Assembly (NCBI GenBank): GCA_948099385.1
Contig: CANUEZ040000069.1
Location: 763,501 to 827,500, forward strand
Direction: 5' to 3'
DNA: 64,000 bases
From: Fasciola hepatica
Lineage: Eukaryota > Platyhelminthes > Trematoda > Plagiorchiida > Fasciolidae
Shown: positions 12,809 to 24,841 of the stretch, in pieces
Numbering within the stretch: position 1 is the first letter of the stretch
Layout of the letters: every line of letters starts with the position of its first letter
The notes under the pieces: model-generated
Databases searched by the model: none
The model's input: the letters and a program-made list of their open reading frames with translations, nothing else
Told to the model about the DNA's origin: nothing
Program-made: the position numbers and the translations under genes

Positions 12809-12891
12809 GTAGCTTGACAACCTGGAGTGACACTTATGTGGATACCTATACTCGCTATGACCTTGCAACGGTGTATCGCATGACAGGATAG
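12809..12891 (+). CDS. Candidate terminal exon of the 8.4-kb CUB-like gene
   Basis: A good acceptor (pyrimidines then CCCGCAG) is followed by an open frame of about 27 codons ending in TAG. Read in phase 1, as needed after the exon ending at 8558, it gives SLTTWSDTYVDTYTRYDL and a short tail. Fit of phase and acceptor is the only evidence. The intron would be about 4.2 kb and contain the LINE. Chance is a real alternative. Confidence 0.3.
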
Positions 12892-13439
12892 CAGAACAAA
12901 AGGTGTAAGATCAGGACAATTTAATGAATGGGGTTCAAATGTGCATGACCGGAGAAAGAGATTGTAGGTTTTTCTCTCTTTGACTGGACTTAAATGGTCG
13001 TTTTCAGTATATGCTTCTCTTGATTGAACTAAATTAAGCTAATTCTGTTGCAGCTGAACTTTAACGAAAACACACTGATATAACGGACAAACAAAATGGG
13101 AAACTTCTAATACTCAAAAAAATCATAAGAAGAGATTACATTCTAACTATTCTATACACAACATATGAAGACAAGTTTTTCATTGCAGAAAGTGTTTGGC
13201 TTGTTTCTAACTAAAACCAGTCAGTTTGAATTTACCACCATTCATTCTAGTTGATAGAGTAGTTGATTACAAAACTATTCGCACCCGTATTGTTGAGATA
13301 GAGGATGATTACGTTGTAAAGTCAAAAGTCTACGTTTCCCGTTTCTTTGTTAACATAAAATGACAATATTGGATGAATAACACAAATCGCACATGTTGTA
13401 CATGGACATACTAATATAGATAAGAAAATGTGAGTTGTT

Positions 13440-15150
13440 TATTCGAACCGAAGAAAGCAAATCAAGAAAAGGAAGGTGTAATGTGGACCACAAATGAGTC
13501 GTTTTGGCGGGTGAGTAAAAGGGGTGGTTTAGACCGAATGTTAGTGGTGGTTGAAAGAAAGTAAAGAAAAGACATTGAACTGACTACCGTAGTTTGATAG
13601 GGAAATTCCCAATGAGTACATTTTTTGAACACTGACCGGCGAACAAGCTCGATTTTGTGATTCTTGCTCACTAGAGAAGTGGGCCAATGGGACAAACCGG
13701 TGGAAGTGATATTGACTAATAATCACACTCTCACACATACGCAAACGCTGAGAGTCAAGTTTTACTCAAAACCGAATGTTAATTGTGTCACATGTTTTGT
13801 CTGTCTGGTCTGAAACCTGTTCCGGGGTGGATGGTGGGCCAAGAGAGATGAAAGGCATACACGGGACACGGGAAGACTCAGTCACTTTCACTGTGGGATT
13901 GGTCGGAGAAAGACACGGAACTACCGCGCTAACAAATGACTTTATTGCTCCAGTTTTTGACCATGCAGGGTGGTGTTCGTAGATGCGATCAGGCAAATGC
14001 CTGGTCATGTGGCCGATGTATATAGTCCCACATGAATAAATGAATGAATGCATACAGAATGAGACCGTAGAATCGGGTACTTTGTCTTCCAATCATAGAA
14101 CAACAAATAGCTCGGATTCGAACAAAATCCGGATCTTGCTGAGTAGACCATCTTGTTGATGACCCTGATAAGCGCCTACTCAGGACTGCTGCTAATTTAT
14201 CACTTTGGAATAGTAAAGAGATATATACTGATTTCCTCTTCACCACAGACTTCCTTGGAACTTATATTTTCACTCGCATCATACTCCCAACAAACCCATC
14301 CGGGAAACCGTTTTGGAAGAACTTTCTTCACATAGCTTGCTATTCTTCTTCAACAGTATCTTCCGAGCCTATTCTTCTTGCTCTGTCTGTGGGGTTCTTT
14401 CTAGTCCTAAGAGGCACAAAGCTGTGTAAATGAATGTACTGTCCATTCCACGTTGCCTTTTTATTTACTGACCGACAGAATGAGCCGTCTTCAGGATGAC
14501 TAATCCGAAAGTCACGGGAAAGTGATTGTGTTGTTTGATTCTGTTCCCATTGTGAGTTACACCTGTCTAGTAGTTCACTTAGGCTGCCTGATGAAATAAC
14601 TACACCTAAGATATCATCCATATAGCATCTGTATGCACAACAGCTTTGGATGGATAATTCAGGAGGGCATATGGTAACTTCGCCATAAACAGGTCGGCAA
14701 ATAGGGGTCCGAGTGGGTAGTCTATGGCTGCCCCACTCTTTCGGCGATCGATCTGGTCGGTTAAGTTGAACTGAATATTGTATGTGCAGAAAGAACAGTA
14801 ACTGTCTTAGATCTTCTAGGGGGATGCCTGCCTCAATTATATTGTTCCACCTATTGCGCCGTTGGTGAAAAGTGAGCTGACGCCTGAAGAAAGCACCCCT
14901 TCCTCTTTTACTTATAGGCCCTTCACGTGATTCATGAATTCAAATGTGTCTTTCTGGCTCTGAGTTGAAATCGCTTCTTACCCATTCCATAAACGCAGAT
15001 AACCATTTATCCGCTGCACGGTACGGCGAATTGCATGTGTCGAGGATAGACCTTGAAGGGACTTTATTCTTGTGCGTTCTCGGTACTCCATACAATGTGG
15101 GAATGGTTGTTCCCATACAGCTTGTCCCTTAGATTACGGCTGACTTCACT
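13440..15150 (-). mobile_element. Penelope-like retroelement, degenerate copy with RT and GIY-YIG
   Basis: On the minus strand, reading from 15.15 kb down: an RT entry segment LYGVPRTHKNKVPSRSILDT; a PLGPLFADLFMAKL block; the catalytic YMDD at 14613-14624; the post-RT segment with KKATWNGQYIHLHSF; and a GIY-YIG-like endonuclease at about 13890-14060 with SCGTIYIGHMT and EHHPAW. The same modules occur in order in the 37.3-kb copy. Several frameshifts separate the pieces. Near 13640 the element carries the shared GGCGAACAAGCTCG end sequence. Penelope-like elements are telomerase-related RTs that integrate with a GIY-YIG nuclease (established knowledge). Confidence 0.85.
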
Positions 15151-16722
15151 TAACTATTTTCCAGATGTAGCTGCATTTGTTGTGTTTCATTTTCCTCTTT
15201 TATCATTGTCATGAACTTATATGTTTTCATGAGGGAATATATCCAGAAGGTGGTAAACTTAGGAGAAAAGCAAGAGTTCTTGCCAAGATTTAATTAATGC
15301 TGGAAGAGTTTGGCTGTTAGTACTTAGTGAAATCAGTCTCAGGAAAAAATATTTTATTAGGCAGGTAATGTCCAGTGAGAAGCTTCAACAGACTTCAGTA
15401 GATGAATTCGCATTAAGGCAAAAAGGAATGGTCAGAGGGCCCGGCAGAATAAATATCCATAAAATGCTAAATTAGTTAGCATTTTGAGAATGAATGCTTC
15501 TTGAAAAATCTTACCTATTACAAATTGTTTGGGCATGAAATTTTCTCACTGAGTATGACAAATGTTTTTCTAGAGATATGACATGGCACATTCACTTACT
15601 AGTCTCACTTCATAATAGAGAACAGAACACGATATTAAACAAGCTCGTTTTCAGCAACTTCATTCCCTGGCCAATCCAGTTTCATATACATGACAGGATT
15701 GCATGTTTTCGGAATACCGTATACAATATCAATTCAATTAAGACTATTCTGTGTAGAGAGGTCACCTTTGCTAAAGCATGATGAATTATTTATCTTCCAT
15801 TCTCTGATCGCGGCCAGAGTAGCTGAAGTGATTTCGGAAATCGCTTGGACGAAAAAATTAATGGGTTTATCAGCACAATCGCTAGTGCTTCCACTTTTTC
15901 TAAATGGATTTGTTGGAAGACTTTTGACTTATTCACGGGCACTTCATAGGGGATCCTAAAGACTCTGCCGTTCACCTGGTGTCCTGTGTGAGCAAGGTGC
16001 CCCACGGTTGCACCAGTCACGGTTCACCCAGTCCCTGTCCTCAATCAAACCGGTTTTTATTCAGAGATTCTTTGGGACAGTTGTCATGTAGTTCCGCCCA
16101 AGTATGTTGCTGAACATGGGCAATTAGTTGAATGGGATATTATGGGAGAGAAAAGACCAGCATTTTATCTTTGAGATTCAAAGAAATTACTGACCGGCTA
16201 TTAAAGTGGACACTGGAATTGGCGATGAGAAATGTACAGGTGACTCCTACTCTCAAGCATGAATTCGTTATTCAATTTTACCGTTTCCTTTTAAGGGCAG
16301 TTACACTTACAATTCCTTCAACTTGGTAGTGATTGTCAATGATCATCTAGGTATTCCCAAAATGTTCTTCTGAGTGAAACTTTTCGGGTACCTATCGTTT
16401 AGTGAAGTCTGTCTTATGTATTCTATTTCGCTACCCAGTTTTTCCACAGGATGTGTTTGATGTACGAGACACTACAGACCGGACTAGGTTCTATTCTCAA
16501 TTTAGGAGTACCTAGCTGGAAAAAACCTTCCCTATTTTAAAGTAATAGCCAGAGGGTGGAGTTACCGAAACCAACTTGTTCGCTATTGTATCCCTTTCAC
16601 GATAAACTGAAGTTAGCTTGAAAAAATTTAGTTGAGCATTAGGTCGCTCCAAAACTGCAGAATCTCACTGAAACCAGTATACCGAAGTAAACACAGATGA
16701 AATACTTTGAATAAATGAAACA
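15151..16722. other. Intergenic, no gene recognised
   Basis: Short frames only. No retroelement motif was recognised upstream of the Penelope RT. Confidence 0.4.
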
Positions 16723-16902
16723 ACAATCCTAAATCATGTCAGTATATATACATGGTACGGTAGGGGGGGAGGGTAATTGCAACAGTAAAGTAGGCACGAT
16801 CGAAAGTTCTTATAGTGCGTACGTTGGGGAGAGTGAAGTCTGTCGTGGTAACGCCAGGGTAAACCCTGGCGTTAACACGACAGACTTCACAATCCTAAAT
16901 CA
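16723..16902. repeat. Insertion-like segment flanked by a 14-bp direct repeat
   Basis: ACAATCCTAAATCA occurs at 16723-16736 and again at 16889-16902. The 152 bp between carries a G-rich run and ends exactly with a long palindrome. The direct repeat looks like a target-site duplication. Confidence 0.6.
16833..16890. repeat. 58-bp near-perfect palindrome
   Basis: Arms 16833-16860 and 16863-16890 are 28 bp each with one mismatch and a 2-nt loop. The arm begins GTGAAGTCTGTCGTG. The loop is far too small for a typical miRNA precursor; a cruciform or transposon end is more likely. Confidence 0.9.
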
Positions 16903-17007
16903 ATTTTCCTACAACACGTGTTATAATATGAAAATCAGATATCATTCTCGTCTGTAGTTTGACTAAAAAATGCGGACAATCATTTGTTTATTCCACCCAC
17001 TGCGTAG

Positions 17008-17652
17008 TTAAACCCATCATCGCCACGTGTAACTCAACCCAACTGTCCGCGGATCTCAATGAACAAAACTACAGTGTGTACCCCCTGTCTGGCCCTATTT
17101 ACCCAAACTATCTGTGTGTTAAGCCAATCGTGGCTCGTGCAGATAACCTAATCGAAGTTTACTTGAAAGCGAATACGGTAAGTTCACTTAATTCATATCG
17201 GTTCACGAATAAGCTTTACTATTATTATTTTGAATCAACGAACTCCTACAAATTACCCTTCAGACCGTAGCAATGACGGTCAGGAAATGAGGTATCATTG
17301 TTTTTACCAGGAAGTTCATGTATCTATTCTTCACGGATGCTTCATTACAGACACCCGGTATCGATCAATGTGTTCAAGTGGTGGATATTCTCGATCCGTC
17401 TCAGACCAGTCAGGTGATTTGTGTTCAATCTGATCCCCGCTCTTTTCGGACAATTGGTTCCTACGTATCGGTTACATATCCGGGTAAAAAGATGAACGTT
17501 TACGTGGATCCATTTCAGGTTTACTACCTATCTTGTGAGTTAAATGGTTTCAGCAATCTGTCTGATACTGCTGGCTCCCATAAAATCTGAATTCTTCTGG
17601 TGATTGCCTACAACGAAATTTATTTTCAGACATCATCTTTTCTATTCTCTAA
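17008..17652 (+). CDS. CUB-like family gene, intact core (exons A, B and terminal)
   Basis: Exon A 17008-17177 (170 nt, phase 1 to 0, donor GTAAGT) encodes VKPIIATCNSTQLSA through YLCVKPIVA to IEVYLKANT. Exon B 17351-17534 (184 nt, phase 0 to 1) encodes GIDQCVQVVDILDPSQ, SQVICVQS and FQVYYLS. A terminal exon at 17630-17652 gives YIIFSIL and TAA. The four cysteines fall as in CUB domains: C1 near the start, C2 mid exon A, C3 early in exon B, C4 about 20 residues later. CUB modules are roughly 110-residue extracellular beta-sandwiches, so secretion is expected, but the signal-peptide exon was not found. No stops or frameshifts occur. This copy is diverged from those at 24-58 kb, suggesting an older lineage. 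Confidence 0.68.
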
Positions 17653-18473
17653 AGAACACTTTTGAACTAGGCGAATCAGGGAAAACTAATCGATTGAAAT
17701 CGTTTCGAACAACCAGCATGAACCTTAATCTTCATGTATTGTCTAAGTGATGTTTCCCTACAACTTGGTGTGCAGAATGTAACATTTTAACTCTGTAGCA
17801 TTTGTTCTATCTACCAGAGCGTTCCCGGTTATTTGCGATCCAGTTGGCAGAGTCCGATAATCCGATACTTGGCATAATGCTTATAGTTAATAATTCACCT
17901 AAAGAGGCGGGAAAAACAACACTATGGTTTTGACAGTCAGTAAAATCAATAAATAAAAGCAGTGAAAACAGCCTGGTATTTACGTCTCAACATCTTTGAT
18001 TTAGTTAAAACACCTTCTGAATTAAACGTTGCTTCCAATAATGTGGAGGTTGATGAAAAAACGTTCTGCTACTTGAAGTTCCTCAGGATTTTCAGTTTTA
18101 CCTGTTAGTATTCGTGACTCAGAAAACACTGTTTTTCTCGAAATGAATGTCGTCCTTCAACCGTGGGATCAGTCTGGATAGAAATTTAGTTTCTTAGTTA
18201 ACTCTTTTAAAAGTCGGTTTACAGTGGCACCTAAACACCTCAAATCGGTAAACTGTGAAATTTTCTCATGACGGCCAAAATGACATCCTGTTCAGCAGCG
18301 TGGATTCTACTAATCGATTTTTGTCGTACACCATACACTGAATCATTCGAGCCACGTCTCCTTATTTAAAGCAATCAGTTGCACTAGTGCTTTTCAAATA
18401 ACACCTTGTCGACAGATATCAGCGGGACAAATGCCCGCTGACAGTATTAGGATTTCATACTTCTAATAAGTTG
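17653..18473. other. Intergenic, nothing recognised
   Basis: AT-rich with no motif or repeat partner seen. Confidence 0.4.
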
Positions 18474-18749
18474 TTAATCACCTGCATAGAACACCTGGAT
18501 GATATCTTGCATCCTGGAACTTTTGTATACCTTTCTGCTTTCACAAATAATGGGAGTAGCTACTGATTTAAACCTGCCATCTGTTAGCATGTTAGAGGGC
18601 TGGTATCTTTGACCTGAAGTATTTTCAATAGTCACTGAAACATGTGCAAATTGATTTACTGTATGTATGGCCAATAAATCACATACAAAATATAGTGGAA
18701 TAGCATGCAAGAATGCCAACGTGAAAATGCGCCCCATATTAGTCCTCAT
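18474..18749 (-). CDS. Possible first exon of a secreted protein
   Basis: The minus-strand ORF starts MRTNMGRIFTLAFLHA, followed by a hydrophobic run, a signal-peptide-like N terminus. It continues as a mixed, globular-looking segment to FYAG, then a GTGATT that could act as a donor. The stop follows at once in the unspliced frame. I do not recognise the protein. A 91-codon ORF can arise by chance. Confidence 0.25.
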   Translation of the reverse strand: MRTNMGRIFTLAFLHAIPLYFVCDLLAIHTVNQFAHVSVTIENTSGQRYQPSNMLTDGRFKSVATPIICESRKVYKSSRMQDIIQVFYAGD

Positions 18750-18809
18750 AATTTCTATTATTTTCTTCGTTCCTAACGTACACTAATAGTTCAACATCCC
18801 AGCGACGAG

Positions 18810-18935
18810 GTCACGACTAATTAGAAGTTGCCATTTGGGAAGTGAAGAGCGACGGCTATGGGATTCGAACTGGGGACGGAGGGATCTACATTTCACCATG
18901 ACGATCGTTTGACCATCGTTGGTAAACCAGTTGCA
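18810..18935 (-). repeat. tRNA-like SINE remnant (weak)
   Basis: On the minus strand a B-box-like AGTTCGAATCCC lies about 45 nt after an A-box-like ATGGTCAAACGATC segment. No cloverleaf closes. It could be a decayed tRNA-derived SINE of a different family from the 23.5- and 44.4-kb copies. Confidence 0.25.
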
Positions 18936-20652
18936 AAACTCACAGGCAGGATACGTGAGCAGGTGAATAGAAATAGTATCATACCCAGACATAAGTAGAT
19001 TAGGTTTACCATGGGACTGTCTTGATTAGTAAATCCAATGAAGCAGCCAAGCTTTAAGTTTGTTGCATGAATTTTCCCTCGAACCAACCTAGATTTTATA
19101 GAGTTGTCTGACGTAGTCCAATATTCTGAAAAATGATATTATGGGATGATCTCTGATCCCACTGCTCTACTATGGAAGCAATCTCGTCGGAGTTGTTACT
19201 GATTTATACGAGCTAACCGTGTACAAAATTTTCGAAGGTTAAAGAATACTACAGATTAGGGCTTGAATATATACAGAGATTTCTTGTTTATTAGCATACG
19301 CTTGACAATAAACGTATCAACCAATATCTCGGACCAGAAACAGCATTTTGGGATTATTTTTATGCGGTTTTATCAGTAGTGGCCAAACGGTCGATCATCG
19401 TGGAATTTCAATATTACCTTTCCGTGCTTTATATTCGCCATTTCCGTCCAGTTCTCCAATTAGCAGCATTTGATTGATCGCAGCAGGTTCCAGAAATATT
19501 ACAAGCTTTCACGAATGAACTAAACAAATCAGTAATTCATTTATTTTATTTATTTGCCTTTGGCCCTACCACCATCCTCAGATCCCAGTAATGTACAACT
19601 TCATTTAGATCAGAATTGCGCAATGGTCTGCATGAAGGCAAACTCTGAGAATGATGCTGATTCTTTGGGGTTAGAAGAAACAATGAACTTCCCCATTATT
19701 CAAAATAGCTTAGTCTCCTTACTATCCAAAACCAGACTTAAAACCGAATTACTTCCGATGTAAGTGCCAAAATCTTGACAAAATTCAAAGAACAGACTGA
19801 CGGGGACGAAAGCACACGCAGTGTAGTGACCCATTACAAATAAAAAAACATTTCGTCCTTTGGATAGTATCGTTTAATCAGTGTGCTTTCACGAACGTGG
19901 AGAACTGAGCATGCGGGAGGAATTCTAAACTTTCTGGCTTAAAAACAGTACAGAATATGCTTTTTCTGCTTGTTGCAAAGCAGACAAAGTAAAATTTGTA
20001 GCAGCTTTACTCTTTTTCTTCTTGACTGAGGTTTCACTGAAGTCAGCACGACTTTGGTTCCGCTGGAATAGATTCACTTGTCAAGATTTTATTTATATTT
20101 GACTCCCGATCGTTTTCGATTTGGCGGCTTCCCTTCCCTTGTCCGTTCAGTCTAGAGAACAACAGGTGCAAAGGAGTTTTGAAATAATGTGAAAGTAAAG
20201 AGCTTGTCGGAACTCGTAGAGACTTTTGTGGACTCAGTGAATTTCTTTCTAACCGGTACCTATCTATTTATTTCTTGCCATTTCGTTTTACCGAATTTCG
20301 TAGCAGACCTCAGCGTGTCACAGACGAGAGACCGTGAAAATTGTAACGTGAATATGGATGTGAGTAAATAGAATAACGTGTAGCATAAGTAGCATGTGTG
20401 CGCGTAGACAAGTGTGCACTGACTACGGGGTAAAGGATACGCGCAGGTAAAAATCGAATAACTGCGACAAGGATCGCCAACACACCGGAACACAGAATTC
20501 ACAAGCATTGTGGACAGGTGAGAAGAAATTGAGATCAAAATCAAGACTATTTTTTGGGCTGTCTAAACACAATTAACACTATTTGTTCCTGCTCCACGTG
20601 CGCATATATATATAATATATATATATATATAATATATATATATATATATAAT

Positions 20653-20702
<50 letters not shown>

Positions 20703-21187
20703 CGATCCACGTTCTTACATAGCCTGACTTCACGTGTCATGCGTAAACGTTTCGCATCAGTCGCATCAAGACACTTTCCATCATCCCAAAACAAAAATGT
20801 GATGGAATATATCAATCGGCTCACGTCATCTAACAATTAGCTGTCTATAAAGCATGTCATATTTGCATCACCCTTTTACTTGTCATGGTGCGTAGTGTAC
20901 ATATATCATCTGCGACCGAAGTGAGTAGCTACTAATTTTTTGAACTCACGTTGTGTTTGCTGTAACAGATCGGGAGAATTGGTTCAAAATCGGTCAAATA
21001 GCTTGGCCACGGGAAACCTAAACGCAAAGCGAGACCAACATCCAATCTAGTAAGCGCTTCACATGCTATTCGGGACTTCCGAGGCACAGGTAGTCAGTAG
21101 CATATTTTAAATGTTCATTGGACAAATTTACTAAGTATTTAAAAGATGACAAGGATGAATCGTTTTATGTGATTGCCTCCACTGCAG
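18936..21187. other. Intergenic with a long AT microsatellite
   Basis: Nothing gene-like was recognised apart from the (TA)n tract at 20604-20699. Frames crossing that tract (Tyr-Ile repeats) are artefacts. Confidence 0.4.
20604..20699. repeat. (AT)n microsatellite, interrupted
   Basis: About 96 bp of alternating AT with periodic AATAT interruptions. Confidence 0.95.
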
Positions 21188-21310
21188 AACACTGTCCACA
21201 GCTCTCTGCAAAAAATGACGTTTATGCTGAACTAGATTCAACCAGACCCAATAAATGTTCGCAACTTATTCCCACCAAGCTCAAGGTCAATATTTTTTAT
21301 GCGTCAATTA
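21188..21310 (+). CDS. Divergent CUB-like family exon A
   Basis: After a CTCCACTGCAG acceptor the frame reads, in the family's phase 1, EHCPQLSAKNDVYAEL, then NKCSQLI and KVNIFYASI. This matches the C1-x2-QL(T/S)A start, the second cysteine and the hydrophobic strand at the end of exon A (compare TRVYLKVSN). No satisfactory phase-0 donor was found, and no exon B was recognised in the next 2 kb. It is probably a solitary relic. Confidence 0.45.
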
Positions 21311-21399
21311 GTTGTGGTTTGGTGTATTCAGAAGGACAGACCAATGCAATTTTTTGTCACAGGAATTCAAGGAAAGTCAAAGTCTAAATAGAGCTACAA

Positions 21400-23482
21400 T
21401 TTTCAGTAGCGATATTAGGAATTCAAAGATCCAGGAGAGTATACACAACCGAAGAACAAAGAACATTAACCATGATTTAGCTGAATAAATCTTGAGTGTT
21501 AAAACATGCACTCGTTTCGTGTGTCAAATTAAAACAACGAAATGGCGGAGTCACCTATAAATCCAGGCTACTACGCTATTCACTAGAACTGCTTGCTTTT
21601 AACATTACCTATTCTCCAAGGTTCGGCACACAATGCAAACTGATCCTCTCTTTGTAAACTGATTAGTTTAGAGTGGAAGATATCGCTGGATCATTATATA
21701 ACCTTACAGAAACTTTGCAAAATTAAAAATATCCATCCCCCAGAAGAGAGGCAGAAATGATGGTGGAACAGTATAGAAGAAGACTTCGCCGACTTGTCCA
21801 AGATTCTCAAAAGTCACCTGGCAATCTTATTATAACGACCGGAAAACTGGTTATTTACGAGGTCATACGAACTATTCCAAAGTTACACCATACGCCCAAA
21901 AGACCATGTACATCACGATTGCGGTTATTATATATTCCAGTAGTGATTCCATCCATCGCTGTTCGACATTTTACTGAGGGCTTTTCCATGAAATTTTTGG
22001 TAAGAACAAACACTATTAGGATTTAATCCGCAGTTGGATTGGTGGTTGGTTTGACTAATTATTAACATACCACTTACCAGATACTACATCAAACTTGATA
22101 GGATAAACGCCATTGGGTAATCATTTCGCAACATTGAAGGAAGGTGATAACAGTTGAACCAGTGAGCTTGACCATTTAGGGCGTGCCCGGCTTCTATCTG
22201 GGGTTCACGAGTTTACGGGCAGGAAGATGTGACTATGTAAGACAACAAGCAAACTTTTTATAATAAAACAACCCATCCAACGAATGTTTATTGTTATTTG
22301 TAGTTCTCTTCATGCTCTATCGTACTGGTGATCGCTTTGATCTCCTAGTGATGGTACTGATAAGTGGTAGCAGTCAGAAAAGTCATTAACCGTGGACCAT
22401 TAATTGTTTGTATTAGTATTTTCTTGCACGTTCCTTGACTGACCGCGAGTTTCCGTATCATTTCCCCTATTTCAATACGAATACCATATCTGGAAACAAG
22501 TCAGCAATACTAAGTAGCACAATGTGCTCCTCAACAATGCGCTACATATTTACTAGTGTATGGCGCTGCCGAGATGATAGTTTTAGTTGAATAAAGGCAA
22601 ACACAATGTTATCATTCAACAATTATTACCGAACGATCACGCAGTTAACGATTAAAAATGATTACTCAAGTCGTCAAGCATGGTCACTGTTTGCCCGATT
22701 CTGGATGGTGTTGATTAATTGCTAGTGCCGGACTAATGCACTTGGCCATTCAGAGAAAGTATCGGGCTTCCACAGTGGGTAACACGACCACGAGACAACT
22801 ACAATCAGTGATCATACGCAGGAAGATATGAATACGTGACAAGAACAGAAACATTTTCATTTTCAAAACTTAACAGATTAAATGATATTGTTATCTATAG
22901 TTTTGTAGTATTCGGTACACTTTGACAATATTCACATTTTACGAACAAATGTTCTCATTGATTCTGAATGCTGGTTTTGTTCGTAGCTCAAGCTGCCTGT
23001 TTTTCAAACGTTCCTGCACTCAGCACTTTGTCCTTTCTCGACTTATCGATCAATTTATGACTACCCTGTAGCTCGTGATTCGGCTCACTCCAGAGTTGAC
23101 ACCACTTCCATAGACAACTAATGCTCACGCTTCACCGAACCCATAACACTGGAGCTGTTTTACTCGCCAATACAGGCCGCCAGCAACAACAAATCAACTC
23201 ATCAATTTTGGATCATGAACTAGTGGGTAACAGAAATTTAGCCACCTTCGAGTCAAAATCTGTCTGTTCAAACAATCTGACCTACAAGTAACATAAGATG
23301 TTGAATCACATTATGGAAAGTCTGATTTCCTACTGTTCACTTAGTAACCAGACTTACTAGGTTATTCAATGAAAAGCCTCCTACAGAGAAGCCGTTTATC
23401 ATAAGAGAAGCTCACTGTGTACGAACTGCTATGTTAACATTCAAAGCCGTAGTTTTGAGGTTCAATTAACCGTTGAGAATCA
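21400..23482. other. Intergenic, no gene recognised
   Basis: An ORF at 21757-22026 has no recognisable features. No retroelement motif was seen. Confidence 0.4.
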
Positions 23483-23611
23483 GCCTGAATAGTCCGGTGG
23501 TTGGGTCTTCGATTCGCAGTTGTTTGAGTCCCAGTGAGGGCTCGGTGAATTTGCACTGTCGATGATTCCCAACTGGGATGAAAGAGATGGACAGTCCTTC
23601 CATGGCTTACC
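23483..23611 (+). repeat. tRNA-derived SINE, copy 1
   Basis: Starts with a tRNA-like head: an A-box-like TAGTCCGGTGGTTGGG and a B-box-like TGTTTGAGTCCC. A body follows (GAGGGCTCGGTGAATTTGCAC, then CTTCCATGGCTTACC) that aligns throughout with the minus-strand SINE at 44327-44618. Two dispersed copies with the same tRNA-unrelated body indicate a SINE, not a tRNA gene. Confidence 0.65.
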
Positions 23612-23789
23612 TTATCACTGAGTAATGAATTCAGTGATAGAAAAATCTTGTCGCCTTCTGCTCATAAATAAGTCAGAACTGTGACATTTCGGAACCACAA
23701 TAAATGAATCACATCTGTTTTGTATACAATTGAATGAATTGGTGTGTATAAACCTACCCTAATAATAAGGTTACCTAGTAAACTGACTG

Positions 23790-24020
23790 TCATCGGGTGC
23801 GGGAAAAAATAAAAATATAGGTAAATCGGCAGATTTTGGTTATTCCAAGTGCAAAACACTGAATTACGATAAATCCAGAAATTGCACCAACAGGTAATGC
23901 AAAAACAAGTATAAGTAATACTAGTATTGACACTGCCAATAATATTGGCCAGCACCGGCTAAACACATTACTTCCAGAACGTTTGAGAAGTCGTGCAAAA
24001 CCCATTACCAGGAATCTCAC
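23790..24020 (-). CDS. Possible membrane-protein exon
   Basis: The minus-strand frame has a basic N terminus (RLLKRSGS), then about 45 strongly hydrophobic residues including ILLAVSILVLLILVFALPVG, compatible with two transmembrane helices. It then turns basic and stops. I do not recognise it and see no partner exon. It lies just upstream of, and opposite to, the 24.2-kb family copy. Confidence 0.25.
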   Translation of the reverse strand: MRFLVMGFARLLKRSGSNVFSRCWPILLAVSILVLLILVFALPVGAISGFIVIQCFALGITKICRFTYIFIFSRTR

Positions 24021-24173
24021 AATCCAGTTGAAATGGTTCGAAAATCCGCAGGAAGAATAAACTGTCTCAGCAGAGACCTCGCATAACAGATTGAATCAGA
24101 TTAGGCTAATCATACGGTCATTGCTAGCAATGATTGAATACATACTACCTTATCACAATTTCCTTTTTCACAG

Positions 24174-24779
24174 TGCCCATTATGAAATGTAAGACAACAC
24201 AACTGACTGCTGTACTGGATGGATAGTACTACGAAGTTTATGCCCAGAACCAAAATATTCCCGTCATCTTCCAATGCAGATTAACGATCGCAGTCACACA
24301 AGGTCAAAAAATGAAAGTTTACCTCGAAGTGTCCCAAGTAAGTTAGAGCACAGTGCGCACCCTACCGTATTCTACTGTACAGAATGTCACGGACACTCAT
24401 TTGTTTCAGTTAGTTTCACGTGAATAAGAAGAAACAGCAGTAGTTTATTTCTAATCTACCAAAGTTTTATCGATCTGATTGGTCGAGGGGTGTTTTCTGA
24501 CCAAAAACTGAAACAAGCACGTGGAAGCCGCACTATTATCCGACAAAACGAAGTTGTATATGTTAAACAATGACTGCCTTTATATCCCTCTACAGGCATC
24601 CAGTGAAGATCAGTGTGTTCAAGTGACTGATCAGCTCGATTCGTTTCAGACAGCTCAAGTGATTTGTGCACAATCTGGTCAGGAATTGTACCAATCGATC
24701 GGGTCAGCCGAGACGGTTACATATCCTGGCGGAAATACAACAACAAGAATCACTTCGTTTCAGGTATTCTACCTACTCA
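24174..24779 (+). pseudogene. CUB-like family copy with an in-frame stop
   Basis: Exon A 24174-24337 (164 nt, TTTTTCACAG acceptor, GTAAGT donor) encodes VPIMKCKTTQLTAVLDG, then TAG at 24224-24226 where the 48.8-kb copy has CAG. It resumes YYEVYAQ and ends VYLEVSQ. Exon B 24596-24779 (184 nt) is open: SSEDQCVQVTDQLDSF, QVICAQSGQEL, FQVFYLLS. A LINE (minus) begins about 60 bp downstream, so no terminal exon survives nearby. A single C-to-T change explains the stop, so loss may be recent. An assembly or sequencing error is possible. Confidence 0.7.
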
Positions 24780-24841
24780 GTGAGAGACAGTTTGCTTGAC
24801 AACTGTATTGTCTCGTCACATTTTATACCATGATCATCATC

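Noticed and set aside
20579..20836. Tyr-Ile-rich ORF on the minus strand
   Set aside because: Translation of an AT microsatellite. The same holds for the ORFs across 40500-40887.
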